Of a stretch of 64,000 nt of DNA, positions 28,644 to 42,558 are shown piece after piece (the stretch's first letter is position 1; every line of letters begins with the position of its first letter). Both the position numbers and the translations under genes were made by a program. The stretch spans positions 1 to 64,000 of the forward strand of contig NZ_KZ672982.1 of assembly GCF_002970975.1 (NCBI RefSeq). Reading direction: 5' to 3'. Origin of the DNA: Microbacterium halophytorum. GTDB taxonomy: Bacteria; Actinomycetota; Actinomycetes; Actinomycetales; Microbacteriaceae. Below the pieces are notes generated by a model that worked only from the letters and a program-made list of their open reading frames with translations, was not told the origin of the DNA and did not search any database.

Positions 28644-30820
28644 TCCTCCACGAAGTAGATGGCAGACAGGGGCGGCAGGGTCAGCAGTGCGGACTGCTGC
28701 TCGGTGCCCACGGGAACGGGCTCGGTCTCGATGGCGCCGCCGTGGCCGCGATCCGCGCCGCCGTACAGGCGGGAATCCGTGTTCAGGGCCTCGCGCCAGC
28801 GGCCGGGAACGGGGAAGCCGACCCGGAATCCGCGGCGCTCGACGGGCGTGAGGTTGAGCACGACGACGACGTGCTTCTCGCCGGGCGCGCCCCGACGCAG
28901 CCAGGCGAACACCTGCTCGTCGACGGCGTCGACGAGCAGCCACTGGAAGCCGCGCGGCTCGGCGTCGTACCGGTGCAGGGCCGGCTCGGCGCGGTAGAGA
29001 CGGTTCAGGTCGCGCACGAGGGACTGCACCCCGGCGTGACCCGGATCCCGCAGCGCGCCCCAGTCGAGCTCGCCCGAGTGGTCCCACTCCGCAGGTTGGC
29101 CGAACTCCTGGCCCATGAAGAGCAGCTTCTTGCCGGGGAAGCCCCACATGTAGCCGTAGAAGGCCTTCAGGCCGCCCAGCTTGTCGGCGTGGCTCCCCGG
29201 CATCCGGCCGTACAGCGAGCCCTTGCCGTGCACGACCTCGTCGTGGCTGATCGGCAGCACGAAGCGCTCGCTGAACGCGTACGTGAGGCCGAACGTGAGC
29301 TGGTCGTGGTGGTGCCGGCGGTAGACGGGGTCTTTGCCGAAGTACGTCAGCGAGTCGTTCATCCAGCCGAGGTTCCACTTGAACGCGAAGCCGAGGCCGC
29401 CGTGGTCGGCCGTTCGGGTCACAGAGGGGAACGCCGTCGACTCCTCCGCGATCATGGCGGCGCCGGGCGCGGCGTCGCGGACGGCGGCATTGACCTCGGT
29501 CAGGAACGCGATCGCCTCGTAGTTCTCCCTGCCGCCGTCGCTGTTGGGGATCCATTCGCCTTCGGAGCGCGAGTAGTCGCGATAGAGCATCGAGGCGACG
29601 GCGTCGACCCGCAGGCCGTCGAGGTGGAACTCGTCGAGCCAGTACAGGGCATTGGCGACGAGGAACGAGCGGACCTCGGGGCGGCCGAAGTTGTAGATGA
29701 GGGTGTTCCAATCGGGGTGGAAGCCCTCTTTCGGGTCGAGGTGCTCGTAGAGCGCCGTGCCGTCGAAGCGGCCGAGCCCGTGCGCATCCGTGGGGAAGTG
29801 CGCCGGCACCCAATCGGCGATGACGCCGAGCCCACGGTCGTGCGCTGCGTCGACGAAGGCGGCGAACTCCTCCGGGGTTCCGTACCGGATGGTCGGTGCG
29901 AACAGCCCGACCGGTTGGTACCCCCACGACCCGTCGAACGGGTGCTCGCTGATGGGCATCACCTCGATGTGGGTGAACCCGAGGTCGGCGGCGTAGCCGA
30001 CCAGCTCCTCGGCGAGCTCGCGGTACGAGAGCGGGCGGTGCCCGTCGGCGCGCCGCCACGACCCGAGGTGCACCTCGTACACGCTGATCGGGGCGTCCGC
30101 TGCGTTCATCCGGATGCGCGCCGCGCGGCGATCGGCGCCGCGGTGCGCGCGCGGGGCCAGCCGGCGCACGACCGATGCCGTCGCCGGCGGGTGCTCGGCG
30201 CCGAAGCCGACGGGGTCGGCCTTCTGCGGCAGCGCTCCGCCGCCCGCGTCGCGCACGTCGTACTTGTACGAGGCGCCCTCCGCGACGCCGGGCACGAACA
30301 GCTCCCACACGCCGGTGGAGCCGCGGGTGCGCATCGGCAGCTCGGCGGGGTTCCACGCGCAGAAGTCGCCGACGACCGAGACGCGCGAGGCGTTCGGCGC
30401 CCAGACGGCGAAGTGCACGCCCTCGATCCCGTCGTGGCGGATCAGGTGCGCCCCGAGCGCGTCCCACAGGCGCCTGTGGGTGCCCTCGGCGAACAGGTGC
30501 TCGTCGACCTCGCCGAGCACGGGCCCGAACCGGTACGGGTCCTCCCGCTCGGCGGTGACGCCACCAGGCCATTCCACGCGCAGTCGGTAGAACGGCAGCG
30601 ATGGCCCCGCGAACACGGCGGGCTCGTCCGGATGCCGGACCAGCTCGACCTCATCCGTGTCGTTGACCGCCCAGACCCGCACGGCGCCCGGGATATGGGC
30701 GACGACGCCGCGCCCCTCGTCGACCGGTCCGAGGACCGAGAAGGGGTCGGGGTGCGCGCCGCACGCGAGGAGGGCGGCCGTCGTCGCGGCGGGCAGGTGG
30801 GCGGGTTCGCTATGAGCCAT
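28640..30820 (-). CDS. glgB: 1,4-alpha-glucan branching enzyme
   Basis: 726 aa GH13 enzyme that makes alpha-1,6 branches in glycogen. It has two N-terminal CBM48-like modules (about residues 20-115 and 120-230) as in the long GlgB class. The catalytic barrel shows [32 protein letters not shown] (nucleophile Asp), [13 protein letters not shown] (acid Glu) and [14 protein letters not shown]. The C-terminal beta domain ends with [12 protein letters not shown]. It lies 44 nt after glgP and overlaps glgC by 4 nt. Confidence 0.95.
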   Translation of the reverse strand: MAHSEPAHLPAATTAALLACGAHPDPFSVLGPVDEGRGVVAHIPGAVRVWAVNDTDEVELVRHPDEPAVFAGPSLPFYRLRVEWPGGVTAEREDPYRFGPVLGEVDEHLFAEGTHRRLWDALGAHLIRHDGIEGVHFAVWAPNASRVSVVGDFCAWNPAELPMRTRGSTGVWELFVPGVAEGASYKYDVRDAGGGALPQKADPVGFGAEHPPATASVVRRLAPRAHRGADRRAARIRMNAADAPISVYEVHLGSWRRADGHRPLSYRELAEELVGYAADLGFTHIEVMPISEHPFDGSWGYQPVGLFAPTIRYGTPEEFAAFVDAAHDRGLGVIADWVPAHFPTDAHGLGRFDGTALYEHLDPKEGFHPDWNTLIYNFGRPEVRSFLVANALYWLDEFHLDGLRVDAVASMLYRDYSRSEGEWIPNSDGGRENYEAIAFLTEVNAAVRDAAPGAAMIAEESTAFPSVTRTADHGGLGFAFKWNLGWMNDSLTYFGKDPVYRRHHHDQLTFGLTYAFSERFVLPISHDEVVHGKGSLYGRMPGSHADKLGGLKAFYGYMWGFPGKKLLFMGQEFGQPAEWDHSGELDWGALRDPGHAGVQSLVRDLNRLYRAEPALHRYDAEPRGFQWLLVDAVDEQVFAWLRRGAPGEKHVVVVLNLTPVERRGFRVGFPVPGRWREALNTDSRLYGGADRGHGGAIETEPVPVGTEQQSALLTLPPLSAIYFVEE

Positions 30821-30864
30821 CGGCGTCCTTCATCGATTCCGTCTCCGACGGGGGGAACGGGCGG

Positions 30865-33300
<2,436 letters not shown>

Positions 33301-33452
33301 GGACGCTCCCCGTGTCGCGGCCGAACGCGGCCTCCTCCGCGAGCGCAGCCGCCCGCGTCGCCGCCAGCCTAGGCACGCGCGGAGGTCGGCAGGTTAACTG
33401 CTCGAGAACAGGGGATTTCGGCTCGGCGCGGCGCGGGCGGCGAGACGGGGCG

Positions 33453-34544
33453 TCAGTCGTCGCCGCGGGCGCCGAAGACGATGTCGTCCCACGACGGCAG
33501 TGCGGCTCGCCGGCCGCGCCGCTTCGAGGACTCCTGCTTGCGCTGGGCGTCCTGGCGCTCGTCGCCCTCGTCGGGTGCCGGCTCGGCGACGGGCCCGGCA
33601 TGCGCCGATTCCTCGCGCTCGGCGCCGCCGGTCGGGCGCTCCGCGGCATTCAGGTGATGTGAGGCCCCGACGGGGGAGGGCGAACCCTCGTCGCCCGCTG
33701 GCTCGTCGGCCCGCACCAGGTCGAAGAGCGAGACGGGTGCCGTCGGCCTGCCCTTGGCGGGGTGGCGGGCGGTGCTCTCATCGAGCTCCGTGGCGGGGGC
33801 GGCCTCCCGCTGCCCGCGCTTGCGCCGCAGCGCTTCGAGCAGGTCGACGGTGTCGGCGCTCGGCTCGTCCGCCGGAGCGGCCGGCGCCGAGGGGCGCTCG
33901 GGCCGCGGGGACGCCGCGGCCGAGGCGCCGCGCGGCGTCGCGGGGTCTGCGTCGACGGCGCGCAGGCGGGGGATGAGCCCCTCAGGGAGGGGGCCCTGGC
34001 GAGAGAGCTGGGTGGCGTCGCCGTTCGCCGGCGCGAGAGCGCTGCGGCGCGGTTCGAACTGCCAGCGGGCGTCGTGCTCGACCTCGTTCGCCGTGAACTC
34101 GAGCTTCACGGTCCAGCCGGAATCGTCCTTCCAGCTGGTCCACCGCTCGCCGGTCGCCCCGAGGTCGGCGAGCTTGGCGCGCAGTGCCGTGCCGAACGTC
34201 GGGTTCTCCTCCGGGTCGAACTCGCTGCCGATCACGACGGGCACGGCGAGCGCGCGGTCGACGATGTGCTCGCGCTCGGCGATCACCGGCGTCTCGAACT
34301 TGCGCACGACGTCGATGTCGACCGAGAGCAGTTCCGCGGTCTCCTCGGCCGACAGGCCCGCTCGGATGCGCGCCTGGATGTCGCGCGGGCTCGCGCTCAG
34401 CACGGGTGCCGGCTTCTGCTCCCGCCCGTTGGAGCGGACCTCGGAGCGCAGGACGTCGTCGACGGCCAGCGCGAACCGCTGGCCCGACTCGTCGGCCAGG
34501 ATGAGGCGGCCGTCCTCCGATCCGATGATCGTGAGCTGTTCCAT
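33453..34544 (-). CDS. sepH: Septation protein SepH
   Basis: 363 aa actinobacterial cell-division protein that, in Streptomyces, promotes FtsZ assembly. The conserved N-terminal DUF3071 domain spans about residues 1-170 (start MEQLTIIGSEDGRLILAD, helix-turn-helix-like ADIRARI-type segment IQARIRAGLSAEETAELLSV, and ERWTSWKDDSGWTVKLEF). A long, low-complexity Pro/Ala/Glu-rich linker follows. The C-terminus ends in the typical conserved tail LPSWDDIVFGARGDD. It is divergent from DUF4193 and sits just upstream of the glg operon, which interrupts the usual neighbourhood. Confidence 0.93.
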   Translation of the reverse strand: MEQLTIIGSEDGRLILADESGQRFALAVDDVLRSEVRSNGREQKPAPVLSASPRDIQARIRAGLSAEETAELLSVDIDVVRKFETPVIAEREHIVDRALAVPVVIGSEFDPEENPTFGTALRAKLADLGATGERWTSWKDDSGWTVKLEFTANEVEHDARWQFEPRRSALAPANGDATQLSRQGPLPEGLIPRLRAVDADPATPRGASAAASPRPERPSAPAAPADEPSADTVDLLEALRRKRGQREAAPATELDESTARHPAKGRPTAPVSLFDLVRADEPAGDEGSPSPVGASHHLNAAERPTGGAEREESAHAGPVAEPAPDEGDERQDAQRKQESSKRRGRRAALPSWDDIVFGARGDD

Positions 34545-34713
34545 GCTGTGCTCCCTCCGCGGTTGCGGTCTGCCGCCATGGTTCCACGTGCGCGCGCCGG
34601 TGCCAGGAATACACTGGGCGCGCCGCGAGTTTCATCGCTGGACGCGAGCGAACGCGCCGGGCCGACCGCCCGCATTTGCGAAACGACGCGCACTCGTGCA
34701 AACTATCGCCGCT

Positions 34714-34729
34714 CCTCATCGTGATGAGG
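34714..34729. promoter_or_regulatory. Palindrome CCTCATCGTGATGAGG in DUF4193 leader
   Basis: Perfect 16-bp palindrome 40 nt before the DUF4193 ATG, within the 224-nt gap between the divergent sepH and DUF4193 genes. It could be an operator or a small mRNA hairpin. Nothing else stands out in the gap except AT-richer DNA around 34700-34706. Confidence 0.4.
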
Positions 34730-34768
34730 GGCCCTCCAGCCACGATGAAAGAAGTGTGACGCCCCGAG

Positions 34769-35059
34769 ATGGCAACCGACTACGACGCCCCGCGCAAGTC
34801 TGAAGACGACAACAACGAGTCGATCGAAGCACTGAAGGCCGCGCGGAACAACCCCCAGCCGGGCAACGCGGAATCCGATGACTCGGACAACCCCGGTTTC
34901 GAGCTCGGCGGTGCCGACCTCTCGAACGTCGAGCTCGACGTCGTGGTCCTGCCCGCGCAGGACGACGAGTTCACCTGCATGCAGTGCTTCCTCGTGAAGC
35001 ACCGCTCGCAGCTGGCCGGCTCCGACGCGAACGGCCCGTACTGCAAGGACTGCGCCTGA
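34769..35059 (+). CDS. DUF4193 family protein
   Basis: 96 aa, strongly acidic N-terminal half and a C-terminal zinc-ribbon-like FTCMQCFLVKHRSQLA / GPYCKDCA with two Cys-x2-Cys pairs (residues about 71-95). A universally conserved small actinobacterial protein of unknown function, always near dut and sigA. The start is ATG 34769; a GAAAGAAG purine run lies about 16 nt upstream. A hairpin terminator follows its stop. Confidence 0.93.
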   Translation: MATDYDAPRKSEDDNNESIEALKAARNNPQPGNAESDDSDNPGFELGGADLSNVELDVVVLPAQDDEFTCMQCFLVKHRSQLAGSDANGPYCKDCA

Positions 35060-35070
35060 TCCGAACTGCT

Positions 35071-35104
35071 TCGGCCCGGCCCGCCCGAGAGGCGGCCGGG
35101 CCGA
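35071..35104. terminator. Hairpin terminator between DUF4193 and DUF3093
   Basis: Arms TCGGCCCGGCC (35071-35081) and GGCCGGGCCGA (35094-35104), 12-nt loop, between convergent genes. Confidence 0.75.
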
Positions 35105-35119
35105 TGTCGTACCCGCGCG

Positions 35120-35587
35120 TCAGCGCCGCTGCGCGTGCTCGATCACGGCGGCGAGCCGCTGCGGTGTGCGCGTCGAGATCGTCCATGCCGTCGTGGGGTC
35201 GTCGGCGTCGATGACCGGCACGACGACGACCCCGTCGATGCCGCCGCGGATGAGGTGCCAGCCGTTCGCGTCGAGGCCGGGGCCCCGCGCGGCGCGCGCC
35301 TCCTCCTCCTCGAGCGCGACGGGGGCGCCGAGGAGCGCGACGTCGATGCGGGCGCGCCCCGCGCGGAGCTCCGATCCTTCGATCGTGATCCGCGGAGCGA
35401 GGGCGATGAGTCCGGCGACGACCGCGAGCGCCACGGCGAACCCGATCGCGAGGGCCGCGACCTCGTTCATCCGGATGAACACGAGAGACGCCATCGGTGC
35501 CACGACGACGGCGGCGACGATGAGCCAGAGGGACGGCGCGAGCCGCTCGGAGTATGCGGGGCGGACGGTGGCGGCCTGTTGCGGCAT
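35120..35587 (-). CDS. DUF3093 membrane protein
   Basis: 155 aa. Two adjacent hydrophobic helices (about residues 17-65, SLWLIVAAVVVAPMASLVF and AIGFAVALAVVAGLIAL) are followed by a cytosolic domain with ITIEGSELRAGRARIDVALLG and DADDPTTAWTISTRTP. Conserved next to dut in actinobacteria. Function unknown. I chose ATG 35587 because the divergent dut start is only 18 nt away, leaving no room for a longer protein. Confidence 0.85.
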   Translation of the reverse strand: MPQQAATVRPAYSERLAPSLWLIVAAVVVAPMASLVFIRMNEVAALAIGFAVALAVVAGLIALAPRITIEGSELRAGRARIDVALLGAPVALEEEEARAARGPGLDANGWHLIRGGIDGVVVVPVIDADDPTTAWTISTRTPQRLAAVIEHAQRR

Positions 35588-35593
35588 AGCTAG

Positions 35594-35599
35594 TACTCT
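35594..35599 (+). promoter_or_regulatory. -10 box TACTCT for dut, leaderless
   Basis: TACTCT, 6 nt, then the GTG start of dut. It lies in the 18-nt gap shared with the divergent DUF3093 gene, so the two promoters must overlap. Confidence 0.45.
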
Positions 35600-35605
35600 C
35601 GATGC

Positions 35606-36082
35606 GTGACTGAACCCGTGAACGTGCCCATTGTCGCATCGTCCGCTCCGCGGTACGCCCACGCAGGCGACGCCGGTGCCGACCTCGTGGCCGCCGAGGC
35701 CGTGCGGCTCGAGCCCGGCGAGCGCGCTCTCGTCGGCACGGGCGTCCGCATCGCCCTGCCGGACGGGCACGCGGCCTTCGTGGTGCCGCGCAGCGGCCTG
35801 GCCGCGAAGCACGGGATCACCATCGTCAATGCGCCGGGCACGATCGACGCCGGCTACCGCGGGGAGATCCGGGTCGCCCTTCTGAACACGGATAGCCGCG
35901 AGGCGTACGATGTTGCCGTCGGCGACCGGATCGCGCAGCTGATCGTGATGCCCGTGCAGCAGGCCGTGTTCGTGCCGGTCGACGAGCTGCCGGACAGCGC
36001 GCGCGGCGAGGGCGGATTCGGTTCGACCGGCTATCAGGCGGGCGAGACCGCCGTATCCAACGAGGAGACGCAGAGCAAGTGA
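35606..36082 (+). CDS. dut: dUTP diphosphatase
   Basis: 158 aa trimeric dUTPase that hydrolyses dUTP to dUMP, keeping uracil out of DNA and feeding dTMP synthesis. All five motifs are visible: AGDAGADLVA, VPRSGLAAKHGI, NAPGTIDAGYRGEI (catalytic Asp and substrate-gating Tyr), GDRIAQLIV, and the C-terminal arm RGEGGFGSTG. The GTG start is leaderless. The stop overlaps the next gene by 4 nt. Confidence 0.96.
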   Translation: MTEPVNVPIVASSAPRYAHAGDAGADLVAAEAVRLEPGERALVGTGVRIALPDGHAAFVVPRSGLAAKHGITIVNAPGTIDAGYRGEIRVALLNTDSREAYDVAVGDRIAQLIVMPVQQAVFVPVDELPDSARGEGGFGSTGYQAGETAVSNEETQSK

Positions 36083-36723
36083 GCGACGAGACGACGAACG
36101 AGACCCCCGGCGACCAGGTCGCGGAGCCCGACGAGGCCGTCGACGACGCGCCGCCGGCCAAGTCGGCGCCGCAGGACCGCGCGGAGGCGGGGCCGTTCGA
36201 TGCCTCGGAGGCGAACCCCGTGCGCCCCTACATCGACCTGGGCGGCCTGAAGGTGCTGCCGCGCGAGGGCCTCAACCTCCGACTCGAGGTCGAGGAGAAG
36301 ACGAAGCGCATCGTCGCCGTCGGCCTCGACTACGCCGATTCCACGCTGCAGGTGCAGCCGTTCGCCGCGCCGCGCTCGTCGGGGCTGTGGGACGAGACGC
36401 GGGCCCAGCTGCGCGACCAGGTCAGCGGCCAGGGCGGTCGCGTCGAGGAGCGCGATGGGCCGCTCGGTGCGGAGCTGCTGGCCGAGGTGCCGACGGCTGA
36501 CGAGTCGGGCAAGCAGACGATGCGCCTGGCGCGCTTCGTCGGCGTCGACGGGCCGCGCTGGTTCCTGCGCGGCGTGATCGGCGGCCGTGCCGCCGGCGAG
36601 CCGGGCGCCGCCGCGCAGGTCGAAGACCTCTTCCGCTCGCTCGTCGTGGTGCGCGGCCAGAACCCGATGCCTCCCCGTGACCTGATCCCGCTCAAGGTCC
36701 CGGCATCGCCGGGCGGCGCGTGA
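36079..36723 (+). CDS. DUF3710 family protein
   Basis: 214 aa, soluble. A charged disordered N-terminal third precedes the DUF3710 core: YIDLGGLKVLPREGLNLRLE, QPFAAPRSSGLWDETRAQL, and DGPRWFLRGVIGGRA. It ends with PLKVPASPGGA. Found between dut and DUF3159 in most actinobacteria. Function unknown. Overlaps both neighbours by 4 nt, so translation is probably coupled across dut-DUF3710-DUF3159. Confidence 0.88.
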   Translation: MSDETTNETPGDQVAEPDEAVDDAPPAKSAPQDRAEAGPFDASEANPVRPYIDLGGLKVLPREGLNLRLEVEEKTKRIVAVGLDYADSTLQVQPFAAPRSSGLWDETRAQLRDQVSGQGGRVEERDGPLGAELLAEVPTADESGKQTMRLARFVGVDGPRWFLRGVIGGRAAGEPGAAAQVEDLFRSLVVVRGQNPMPPRDLIPLKVPASPGGA

Positions 36724-37502
36724 CGACCCCGGATGCGGACGACGAGCGGCGAGGCGAGGCGACGCCGCTGACGCCGCCGCCCGCCGATGATCAGAGCGCC
36801 CCGGAGATCTTCGGAAGGGCGCTCGGCGGCGCCGCCCGACGCGCCGGCATCGACCCCGACGCCGACGAATCGACGGCGCGCGTCGTGTGGAGCGTCATCG
36901 GCGGATGGCGCGGAGTCGCGGAGTCGGTGCTGCCCCTGGTCGGCTTCGTCGTGGCGTACACGGTCACGGGCGAGCTCCTGCTGTCGCTGGGCATCTCGGT
37001 CGGGGCCGCCGCTGTGTTCACGATCATCCGGCTCGCGACCAAGTCGCCGCCGGTGGCTGCCCTGTCCGGTCTGCTCGTCGCCGCGATCGCGGCCGGGCTG
37101 CCGCTGCTGACGGGGCGCGCGGAGGACCAGTTCGTCATCGGCTTCGCGACGAACATCCTGTACGGCTCGGCGTTCCTCGTGTCGGCGATCGTCCGCTGGC
37201 CGATCATCGGCCTCATCGCCGGCTTCCTCATGGGCGAAGGCGTCGCCTGGCGGCAGGACCGCAGGAAGCGCCGCACGTTCGGCTGGCTCTCCGCCGCGTG
37301 GGCCGCGCTCTTCTTCCTGCGGCTCGGCGTGCAGCTGCCGTTCTACTTCGCCGAGGACATCGCGACGCTCGGCACGGTGAAGCTCGTGATGGGCATCCCA
37401 CTGTTCGCGTCGCTCCTCGCCGTCACCTGGCTCGCCGCGCGCCGCCTGTATCCGCGGCGCGCGGAGCCGGATGGAGCGGACGGCACCGCGGATCAGGCAT
37501 AA
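36720..37502 (+). CDS. DUF3159 integral membrane protein
   Basis: 260 aa with about five to six hydrophobic segments between residues 65 and 245 (for example VLPLVGFVVAYTVTGELLLS and AALSGLLVAAIAAGLPLL). The conserved core includes LFFLRLGVQLPFYFAEDI. Family of unknown function, always linked with DUF3710 and dut. GTG start overlapping the previous stop. Confidence 0.88.
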   Translation: MTTPDADDERRGEATPLTPPPADDQSAPEIFGRALGGAARRAGIDPDADESTARVVWSVIGGWRGVAESVLPLVGFVVAYTVTGELLLSLGISVGAAAVFTIIRLATKSPPVAALSGLLVAAIAAGLPLLTGRAEDQFVIGFATNILYGSAFLVSAIVRWPIIGLIAGFLMGEGVAWRQDRRKRRTFGWLSAAWAALFFLRLGVQLPFYFAEDIATLGTVKLVMGIPLFASLLAVTWLAARRLYPRRAEPDGADGTADQA

Positions 37503-37505
37503 TAG

Positions 37506-37529
37506 ATTTATCTTGACGTCAAGATAAAT
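37506..37529. promoter_or_regulatory. 24-bp perfect palindrome upstream of acnA
   Basis: Perfect inverted repeat centred on GACGTC, core TATCTTGACGTCAAGATA (37509-37526), 4 nt after the DUF3159 stop and about 120 nt before acnA. It is AT-rich against a GC-rich background and has no terminator-like loop, so it reads as a protein-binding operator (MarR/TetR-like size) rather than a terminator. The cognate regulator is not identifiable here. Confidence 0.6.
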
Positions 37530-37650
37530 TGCCCCCATGACCGGACGCCCCGGGCCCCACCAGAGTTAGGCCTCCCTTGCTAGCCGCACGGCGGCAAGAG
37601 GAGCAGGATGTGTGGCAGAGTCCGCGGTCAATTCCGAAGGAGACGAACCG

Positions 37651-40455
<2,805 letters not shown>

Positions 40456-40472
40456 TCCGCCGCGCAGCACCT

Positions 40473-40511
40473 CACCGAACCCCGGCCGCGTCCCGCGGCC
40501 GGGGTTCGGTG
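40473..40511 (+). terminator. acnA terminator hairpin
   Basis: Perfect 18-bp stem CACCGAACCCCGGCCGCG / CGCGGCCGGGGTTCGGTG with a 3-nt loop, 17 nt after the acnA stop. Confidence 0.88.
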
Positions 40512-40529
40512 CATCCGGACGCTGTATTC

Positions 40530-40573
40530 GTGCCGTTGTCGACGTCTCCGACGTGATACGCCGACAACGGCAC
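40530..40573. repeat. Intergenic palindrome, copy 1 (GTGCCGTTGTCG...CGACAACGGCAC)
   Basis: 12-bp perfect arms GTGCCGTTGTCG (40530-40541) and CGACAACGGCAC (40562-40573) with a small inner hairpin ACGTC/GACGT between them. A related palindrome lies at 43485-43528. This looks like a dispersed REP-like or cruciform element. Confidence 0.6.
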
Positions 40574-40641
40574 AAGCGGACAGGATCGGCGCGGCAATGG
40601 AAATTCGTCGTCCTGCCCGCCGACGCGCCCAACAGCACTCG

Positions 40642-40980
40642 CTGACACGACCGGCCGTTGTACTGGACGCCTGTGAGCTCGTGCCCATCAGGCTCACGAC
40701 GACGCTGCCCTGGCTCGCCGAGGCGGGGCTCTTCCGCCCCCCCTGTGGTCGGATCGCATCCTCGAGGAGGTCGAGCGGAACCTTGCGAGGATCGGCGTCG
40801 GGGTTGCGCAAGCCGAGTGCCGCGGGGCGGACATGCGCGACGCGTTCGGCGCCGAGGCACTCGTCGACGGGTACGAGCACCGGATCGTGCGAATGACATG
40901 CGACCCGAAGGGCAGGCGTGCCCTTGCGGTCGCGCGGTGCAGGCCGGGGACCCGCGGAGTTCTGGGTCCGTACGTGAGTG
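40642..40980 (+). pseudogene. Broken PIN-domain (VapC-like) toxin gene
   Basis: Joined across frames, the DNA reads like a PIN-domain ribonuclease. It begins PAVVLDACELVPIRLTTTL and LAEAGLFRP in one frame (to about 40736). After a C7 run (40735-40741) it continues in another frame as LWSDRILEEVERNLARIGVG, FGAEALVDGYEHRIVRMTCD. The 3' end (RALAVARC) drifts out of frame again near 40930. The expected start overlaps a stop as CTGA where ATGA would be usual, so the start codon also looks lost. No intact antitoxin is seen upstream. PIN toxins cleave RNA with acidic residues; this copy cannot be functional. Confidence 0.6.
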
Positions 40981-41033
40981 AGGTGGGTCGGCGATTCGGC
41001 CATTCGAAGAGCCGAGCCTCTGAGCCAGGTCGT

Positions 41034-41948
41034 CTACGCCGGGTCGTCCATGAGGCCGAGCTCGTCGACCACCTCGGCGACGTGGGCGCGCTGGGCGGCG
41101 TCGAGGCCCTGGATCGGCAGCGGCAGGCACCGCGCCGGGGCGAGGCCCAACTGCTCGGCGATCGCGGCGACGACCCGGAGACTCCCGCCGTGCTCCGCGA
41201 ACAGCGACCACAGGGGCGCAAGGCGCCCCGACTCCGACGCGGCGTCCTCGGCCCGTCCTGCCTGCGCCGCACGCGTGATGGTCAGGGCTGGCTCGGGGAG
41301 GGTGCCCCCGATCACTGAGTACCAGGCCTCGCACCCGGCGTTCAGCCCGGCCGCGGCGAAGGCGTCCCCTGACACCCCGATGGTGACGTGCTCGGGGATG
41401 ACCTGGCGGATCGCCGCGACGTGCTCGCGAGCCCTATCCGGCTCAGAAGGGACGCCGGGGATCTTGATCGACGCGATGCCCGGCAGCTCGGCGATGCGGG
41501 CGTACAGCTCGGTCGTGAACTGGAAGTGCGTGGTTCCGGGGTTGTCGTACACGATGACCGGCAGCTCGGTGCGCTCGGCAACGGCGCGGAACAGCTCGAA
41601 CACGTCGTTGTCCGTGAGCGCCTGATACGTCGTCGGGGCCAGCAGCACACCGGCAGCGCCTGCCTCCTCAGCACTGGCGACATGCGAGAGGACCTGGGAT
41701 GTCCGCAGCGCACCGACACCGACGAAGACCGGCGTGGTGCCCGCATGCTCGACGGCGAGGCGGGCGACGCGGGCGCGCTCTTCGAGCGAGAGGTACGCGT
41801 ACGATCCGGTCGATCCGAGGGCGGTGATCGAGTCGACGCCCGACGCTGCGAGGCGCTCGACCAGGCCGGCGAATGCCCGCTCGTCGACGGCGTCGTCCGC
41901 GATCGGGGTGAGGGGGAAGGCACTGAGGCCGGTGAAGTCGCTGCTCAT
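41034..41948 (-). CDS. Dihydrodipicolinate synthase-family aldolase/lyase
   Basis: 304 aa class I Schiff-base lyase of the DapA/NanA superfamily. The glycine motif is ALGSTGSYAYLSLEER instead of GTTGE. The Tyr appears in VIVYDNPGTT near residue 137 and the Schiff-base Lys in IASIKIPG near 165. Because of the altered carboxylate-binding motif and the unlinked location, DapA function in lysine synthesis is unlikely. A 2-keto-sugar-acid or acylpyruvate-like lyase is more plausible. ATG 41948 is preceded by AGGAG. It lies 181 nt after merR on the same strand in an accessory-looking patch. Confidence 0.82.
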   Translation of the reverse strand: MSSDFTGLSAFPLTPIADDAVDERAFAGLVERLAASGVDSITALGSTGSYAYLSLEERARVARLAVEHAGTTPVFVGVGALRTSQVLSHVASAEEAGAAGVLLAPTTYQALTDNDVFELFRAVAERTELPVIVYDNPGTTHFQFTTELYARIAELPGIASIKIPGVPSEPDRAREHVAAIRQVIPEHVTIGVSGDAFAAAGLNAGCEAWYSVIGGTLPEPALTITRAAQAGRAEDAASESGRLAPLWSLFAEHGGSLRVVAAIAEQLGLAPARCLPLPIQGLDAAQRAHVAEVVDELGLMDDPA

Positions 41949-42128
41949 GAATGCTCCTGCCTGGTTCTGCCTCTCGTAGGTGGACCCCGCTGGATCAGGC
42001 GGGGTGCTGTTCGAGGCATTCGAGGACCTGCCCGAGACCGCGAGGGATCTCACGCACTCGTCGCCGCGCTCGTGCCCGAGGCCACGCACTCCACGGATGG
42101 CCCCGCATCAGCGTCGGCGCACCGGACG

Positions 42129-42497
42129 TCACGCGAGGACCAGCTCCTGCAGGCGCTCGATCGTGCCTCGCTGCTCGTCGAGCTGATCGATGCGCTGCCG
42201 CAGCGCGCCCATGTGTTCGCTCAGGTAGCCCGCGATGCAGGCATCGAGTCGGGCTCCGTCGTCGACGAAGCACGGCATGATCTGCGCGACCACGGCGAGT
42301 GAGAGCCCTGCGTCCAGGAACATCCGGATGCGTCGCACCGTCTCGACGGCGTCGGCGGCGAAGCGGCGGTGCCCGGCAGCGGAGCGATGCGCCGTCAGCA
42401 CCCCGTGCTGTTCGTAATGGCGCAGCGCGCGAACGCTCGCTCCCGTTCGCTCGGAGAGCTCGCCGATGCTCAAGGCGACCCGATCCGGATCGGTCAT
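42129..42497 (-). CDS. MerR-family transcriptional regulator
   Basis: 122 aa. N-terminal winged helix-turn-helix LSIGELSERTGASVRALRHY (residues about 9-28) followed by the second HTH part HRRFAADAVETVRRIRMFLD. A dimerisation coiled coil (MGALRQRIDQLDEQRGTIERL) ends the protein, with no long effector domain and no clear metal-binding Cys set. Start ATG 42497 after AAAGGA. Divergent from the aldo-keto reductase; the promoter between them has the overlong spacer typical of MerR-regulated promoters. Confidence 0.9.
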   Translation of the reverse strand: MTDPDRVALSIGELSERTGASVRALRHYEQHGVLTAHRSAAGHRRFAADAVETVRRIRMFLDAGLSLAVVAQIMPCFVDDGARLDACIAGYLSEHMGALRQRIDQLDEQRGTIERLQELVLA

Positions 42498-42519
42498 GTC
42501 GTTTCCTTTCAACGAGGAC

Positions 42520-42551
42520 TTGCACCTGACGCTAGCGTCAGGCCCTACCTT
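42520..42551 (+). promoter_or_regulatory. MerR-type promoter and operator for the aldo-keto reductase
   Basis: -35 TTGCAC (42520-42525), 20-nt spacer, -10 TACCTT (42546-42551). The perfect palindrome CCTGACGCTAGCGTCAGG (42525-42542) fills the spacer. MerR proteins activate such 19-20-nt-spaced promoters by twisting the DNA. The predicted start falls next to the ATG at 42559, a leaderless mRNA. Confidence 0.8.
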
Positions 42552-42558
42552 CGTGGCT

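Noticed and set aside
33399..33410. Imperfect palindrome TGCTCGAGAACA upstream of glgP as a sugar-repressor operator
   Set aside because: Two mismatched positions within 12 bp; too weak to call.
37566..37585. Partial DtxR/IdeR-like iron box (TTAGG...) before acnA
   Set aside because: Under half of the 19-bp consensus matches. It could be chance.
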